A stretch of 64,000 nucleotides of DNA, taken from NCBI GenBank assembly GCA_963718105.1, contig OY970352.1, positions 4,650,001-4,714,000 on the forward strand, read 5' to 3'. The notes beneath the pieces were generated by a model. The model was not told where the DNA came from and searched no databases. It saw only the letters and a list, made by a program, of their open reading frames with translations. This document shows positions 60,885-64,000 of this stretch, piece after piece (the stretch's first letter is position 1; every line of letters begins with the position of its first letter). Made by a program: the position numbers and the translations under genes. The DNA is from DASYKT01 sp963718105. GTDB lineage: Bacteria; Acidobacteriota; Blastocatellia; Pyrinomonadales; Pyrinomonadaceae.

Positions 60885-61185
60885 CGAGTGCATACCGAGG
60901 CGTCTGAAAGGGCATCTAGGGAAACACGAAACTTTCACAATTAATCAAGCAGGCTTTAAAGGATTGAAGAACGGTAAATTGCTTAGAAGCGCCGGTCAAA
61001 ACTTTAATGTGCTAATAACCGTGGATGAGAACATTGAATATCAACAAAACATATTGACACTTCCTATCGCAGTATTAATTTTATCAGCCAGAAGCAATCG
61101 TTATGAATTACTTCTTCCCTTGATGTCAAAAGTATTGGAAGTAACAGAAACGATCAAAACCGGCGAGATCATAACAGTAAGATAA
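60868..61185 (+). CDS. DUF5615 PIN-like toxin
   Basis: 105 residues. MRLLLDECIPRRLKGHL opens with the acidic LLLDE, followed by KLLRSAGQNFNVLITVDENIEYQQN, a PIN-like second Asp, and LSARSNRYELLLPL. DUF5615 proteins resemble PIN ribonucleases and pair with DUF433 antitoxins. The start lies inside the former antitoxin gene. If the antitoxin is truly inactive, this toxin must be unexpressed or neutralised elsewhere; coupled translation would also be lost. Confidence 0.88.
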   Translation: MRLLLDECIPRRLKGHLGKHETFTINQAGFKGLKNGKLLRSAGQNFNVLITVDENIEYQQNILTLPIAVLILSARSNRYELLLPLMSKVLEVTETIKTGEIITVR

Positions 61186-61199
61186 TAAGAGGTATTAAA

Positions 61200-63620
61200 T
61201 TGGCTAAGGCACAAACGGATTATAAAGCAGATTCAATTACAGTTTTAGAGGGCCGCGACGCGGTGCGCAAGCGTCCGGCGATGTACATCGGTTCGACGGG
61301 AGATATGGGGCTTCATCACCTCGTCTATGAGGTGGTGGACAATTCGGTGGACGAAGCGCTGGCGGGTTATTGCGACACGATCGAGGTCGCCATTCACATG
61401 GACAATTCGATCACGGTCATCGATAACGGGCGCGGTATTCCCACCGATATGCACAAGCAGGAAGGGCGCTCGGCGGCCGAGGTCGTGATGACCATTCTGC
61501 ACGCGGGCGGTAAATTCGACAGCAATTCCTATAAGGTTTCCGGCGGGCTGCACGGCGTGGGCGTTTCCTGCGTCAACTTTCTTTCGGAGTGGCTGCGGCT
61601 TGAGATCTGGCGCGACGGCAAAACCCACGAACAGGAATATTCGCGCGGTATCCCGGACTATTCGTTGAAAAATACCGGCACCACGTCCAAGCGCGGTACC
61701 AAGATTACCTTCAAGCCGGACCCGGAAATTTTCGAGACAAGCGAGTACAGTTTTGAGAAGCTTTCCGAGCGGCTGCGGGAAAAAGCTTTCCTGAATAAAG
61801 GCATCCGCATCATCATCGTCGATGAGCGCGAAGAGAACGAAAAGAAACACGAGTTTTATTACCGCGGCGGAATTGGCGAATTCGTCAAGCATTTGAATAA
61901 GAACAAAAGCCCTCTGCACGACACGCCGCTTTATTTCGAACAGGTCGATGACAATCTTTCGATCGAGATCGCGCTGCAGTACAACGACGGCTACGACGAG
62001 AAGGTCTATTCCTTTGCCAATAACATCAACACGGTCGACGGCGGATCGCATATGTCGGGCTTTCGCTCGTCGCTGACGCGCTCGATCAATAACTATGCGC
62101 AAAGCTCCGGCCTGGCGAAAAACTTTAAGGGTTCGCTGAGCGGCGACGACGTGCGCGAAGGTTTGGTGGCGGTGATCTCGGTCAAGCTGCCGCAGCCGCA
62201 ATTTGAAGGACAGACCAAAGGTAAACTGAACTCGGACGTTAAAGGCCCGGTCGAATCTTTCTTAAACGAAAGACTGAGCGAATTTTTTGAACGCAATCCG
62301 AATGTCTCGAAGAGAATCGTCGGTAAGGCGGTGGATGCCGCCCGCGCCCGTGAAGCGGCCCGCAAGGCGCGCGAAATCGTACGTAAGAGCGCTTTGGGCA
62401 GTACGATGCTTCCCGGCAAGCTGGCTGACTGTCAGGAAAAAGACCCGGCTCTTTCGGAGCTTTATCTGGTAGAGGGAGATTCCGCCGGCGGTTCGGCCAA
62501 GCAGGGACGCGACCGGAAAAATCAGGCGGTGCTGCCGCTTAAGGGAAAAATTCTCAATGTGGAAAAAGCGCGCTTTGACAAGATGCTCGGCCATGGCGAG
62601 ATCAAAGCCCTGATCACCGCGCTTGGCACCGGTATCGGCAAGGACGATTTTGACATCAATAAACTTCGCTATCACAAGATCTGTCTGATGACGGACGCCG
62701 ATGTGGACGGCAGCCATATCCGCACTCTGCTTTTGACCTTCTTTTACCGGCAGATGCCGCACCTGATCGAGAACGGGCACATCTATATCGCGCAGCCGCC
62801 GCTTTACAAGGTGAAGCACGGCAAAAAAGAAGAGTACATCAAGGATGACAGCATCCTGTTCAAGCACCTGATGAAACAGGCTGCCAGCGAGATGACGGTG
62901 AAATCGACCTCGAGCAAAAAAACGTTTGAAGGCCGCGAGCTTTCAAAACTGCTGGAGGAAGTAGAAGAATACCAGCGCTACACGCAGCGCCTGACGCGCC
63001 GCCTGGGCAACGATATGACGCTGCTCAATGCGATGCTCGAAGCGATCGGCGGCCGCGACGGCGTGATGCGCAATAACAAGATCAAGCTGCGAAAAGTTTT
63101 TGAGAACCAGGAACTTATGGCGCAGATCGAGGGCACGATAGCCGAGGCCGGATATTCTACCGACCTCAGCAATGACGAAGAACACGGCTCGTGGGCGATC
63201 GTGGTCAAACCGGTTACGGGAACGCCGATCCGGCTGGATTGGAACCTGGCGAGCTATGTGGAATTCCAGAAAGCTGTCGAACTGAAATACGAACTCGAGG
63301 AAAAAATGCCTTCGCCCTTTACGGTGGGCGAAAACGGCAAAAGTTCCGAGATCGCTTCGCGTGAAGAGCTGCTGGAAATGATCCTCAGCACCGCGAAAAA
63401 AGATATGTCCATCCAGCGTTACAAAGGGTTGGGTGAAATGAATCCGGAACAGCTCTGGGAAACCACGATGAACCCGGAAAAACGCACGCTGCTGCAGGTG
63501 CATATCGAGGACGGGGTCGAAACCGACAATATCTTTACGGTGCTGATGGGCGATCAGGTCGAACCGCGGCGCAAGTTTATCGAAGACAACGCGCTTGATG
63601 TAAGAAACCTGGACGTTTAA
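61200..63620 (+). CDS. gyrB: DNA gyrase subunit B
   Basis: 806 residues, from a TTG start at 61200 preceded by AGAGG. GHKL ATPase domain: YKADSITVLEGRDAVRKRPAMYIGS, YEVVDNSVDEALAGY, IDNGRGIP, and GGLHGVGVSCVNFLS. TOPRIM part: YLVEGDSAGGSAKQGRDRKNQAVLPLKGKILNVEKARFDKML, LMTDADVDGSHIRTLL. C-terminal QRYKGLGEMNPEQLWETTMNP. GyrB pairs with GyrA to introduce negative supercoils. Motif order and length favour GyrB over ParE. No gyrA here; a terminator follows. Confidence 0.97.
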   Translation: MAKAQTDYKADSITVLEGRDAVRKRPAMYIGSTGDMGLHHLVYEVVDNSVDEALAGYCDTIEVAIHMDNSITVIDNGRGIPTDMHKQEGRSAAEVVMTILHAGGKFDSNSYKVSGGLHGVGVSCVNFLSEWLRLEIWRDGKTHEQEYSRGIPDYSLKNTGTTSKRGTKITFKPDPEIFETSEYSFEKLSERLREKAFLNKGIRIIIVDEREENEKKHEFYYRGGIGEFVKHLNKNKSPLHDTPLYFEQVDDNLSIEIALQYNDGYDEKVYSFANNINTVDGGSHMSGFRSSLTRSINNYAQSSGLAKNFKGSLSGDDVREGLVAVISVKLPQPQFEGQTKGKLNSDVKGPVESFLNERLSEFFERNPNVSKRIVGKAVDAARAREAARKAREIVRKSALGSTMLPGKLADCQEKDPALSELYLVEGDSAGGSAKQGRDRKNQAVLPLKGKILNVEKARFDKMLGHGEIKALITALGTGIGKDDFDINKLRYHKICLMTDADVDGSHIRTLLLTFFYRQMPHLIENGHIYIAQPPLYKVKHGKKEEYIKDDSILFKHLMKQAASEMTVKSTSSKKTFEGRELSKLLEEVEEYQRYTQRLTRRLGNDMTLLNAMLEAIGGRDGVMRNNKIKLRKVFENQELMAQIEGTIAEAGYSTDLSNDEEHGSWAIVVKPVTGTPIRLDWNLASYVEFQKAVELKYELEEKMPSPFTVGENGKSSEIASREELLEMILSTAKKDMSIQRYKGLGEMNPEQLWETTMNPEKRTLLQVHIEDGVETDNIFTVLMGDQVEPRRKFIEDNALDVRNLDV

Positions 63621-63639
63621 CGTTTTTCCATTTTGTTTC

Positions 63640-63669
63640 AAAAAGCCTGTCGGAAACGGCAGGCTTTTT
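63640..63669 (+). terminator. Rho-independent terminator after gyrB
   Basis: AAAAAGCCTGTCG pairs with CGGCAGGCTTTTT around a GAAA-type loop, 20 bp past the stop. Confidence 0.9.
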
Positions 63670-63783
63670 ATTTTAAAGAAAATTTCATCCCGCGCGTCTT
63701 TTTTGCCTAAAACCTCTCACTGTGGATTAGGAATCCCCCGTGCCAAACGGCCAGTAAAGTTTTAGGTAAGAAAGGTTAGAGAA

Positions 63784-64000
63784 ATGAAACAGATAAGTAA
63801 AAAGAAAAGCCAGTTTTGGAAGCTGGCGGTCGTCGCGGTAATCGCGATGAGCTGGTCAGCCCTGTCGATCGTGCTGCATGTAGATGCGGGGGACACGCCG
63901 CCGATACTGGTTAGAAATGCTGTATTGGCATCCCCGACAGGCAGTGTAAATCCGCATGGAGAGGCGGAATATCAGCTTGATGCGAACGGCAACCGCGAGT
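63784..64000 (+). CDS. Exported protein, N-terminal part (cut by window edge)
   Basis: 72 codons visible. MKQISKKKSQFWKLAVVAVIAMSWSALSIVLHVDAGD is a signal peptide or membrane anchor, followed by DTPPILVRNAVLASPTGSVNPHGEAEYQLDANGNRE. AAGGTTAGAGAA precedes the ATG. I do not recognise the family from this much. Confidence 0.7.
   Translation, partial: MKQISKKKSQFWKLAVVAVIAMSWSALSIVLHVDAGDTPPILVRNAVLASPTGSVNPHGEAEYQLDANGNRE

Noticed and set aside
61245..62201. 318-codon minus-strand open frame inside gyrB
   Set aside because: Shadow of gyrB in a GC-rich gene; Arg/Asp/His-rich product with no domain, no ribosome binding site.
1..64000. CRISPR array
   Set aside because: The many repeats are palindromic, irregularly spaced and of different families; there is no regular repeat-spacer pattern and no cas gene.

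Overview
The window looks like a chromosomal segment of an acidobacterium, most likely class Blastocatellia (Pyrinomonadaceae-like). This is inferred from gene content and protein flavour: DUF3857/transglutaminase proteins, a giant alpha-2-macroglobulin with a carboxypeptidase-regulatory insert, DUF885 peptidase, BlaI/M56 pairs, small DUF-type zinc-ribbon proteins, and many intergenic palindromes. No rRNA gene is present. One tRNA-Ser(UGA) gene lies at 53494-53579 on the minus strand. I see no CRISPR array, prophage or complete DDE-type insertion sequence.

Layout. 1-3.2 kb: two tandem DUF3857/transglutaminase-like exported proteins, one with its catalytic Cys replaced by Ser. 3.4-4.5 kb: class I fructose-bisphosphate aldolase. 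4.6-7.9 kb: two tandem paralogous TIR-domain proteins with identical three-part architecture. 8-14.6 kb: short mixed genes (fasciclin, two metallo-beta-lactamase-fold hydrolases, nitrilase-family amidase, exported truncated haemoglobin, a sigma-54-promoted zinc-ribbon protein, GNAT, DHH phosphoesterase). 14.6-23.2 kb: alpha-2-macroglobulin, SIMPL protein, L-aspartate oxidase. 23.4-25.8 kb: a BlaI repressor with an M56 peptidase fused to a polysaccharide-deacetylase-like domain. 25.9-29.4 kb: exported proteins of unknown role, LysM and BON proteins, aroK-aroA. 29.6-36.6 kb: DUF885 peptidase, an RsbW/RsbV-like pair, a TPR protein, a two-PDZ protein, 1-Cys peroxiredoxin. 36.6-37.3 kb: a REP-associated tyrosine transposase between perfect inverted REP sequences. 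37.4-44.3 kb: aminotransferase, three small HTH paralogues, a frameshifted CapD-type dehydratase and a Wza-type exporter. 44.4-46.9 kb: a FadR-like TetR/acyl-CoA ligase operon. 47-53.5 kb: an AT-rich membrane gene between inverted repeats, a serine beta-lactamase-like protein, ankyrin, VOC, DUF4199, LuxR-type and O-fucosyltransferase-like genes. 53.7-55.4 kb: three TlpA-like thioredoxins in a row. 55.7-63.6 kb: recF, a large PAS hybrid histidine kinase, a toxin-antitoxin pair with a broken antitoxin, gyrB. The window ends in an unfinished exported protein.

How genes work together: aroA-aroK overlap and supply the shikimate pathway; the TetR gene overlaps the acyl-CoA ligase and carries a FadR-type palindrome in front; the BlaI-type repressor gene has two palindromic operators over its promoter and overlaps its M56 partner; the RsbW/RsbV-like genes form a partner-switch pair; recF and gyrB are the remnants of a replication-type gene cluster separated by a kinase and a toxin-antitoxin locus.

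The most distinctive overall property is the density of dispersed palindromic repeats: at least five families with two or more copies in 64 kb, plus single large hairpins, together with one RAYT transposase. One such palindrome appears to be translated in frame inside nadB. Two genes are visibly broken (the capD-like gene by a frameshift, the DUF433 antitoxin by a 13-bp tandem duplication). The best candidates for undescribed biology are the tandem TIR proteins, the M56-deacetylase fusion under BlaI control, and the alpha-2-macroglobulin with a pseudopilin-like insert. All assignments come from reading the sequence; no database search was run.
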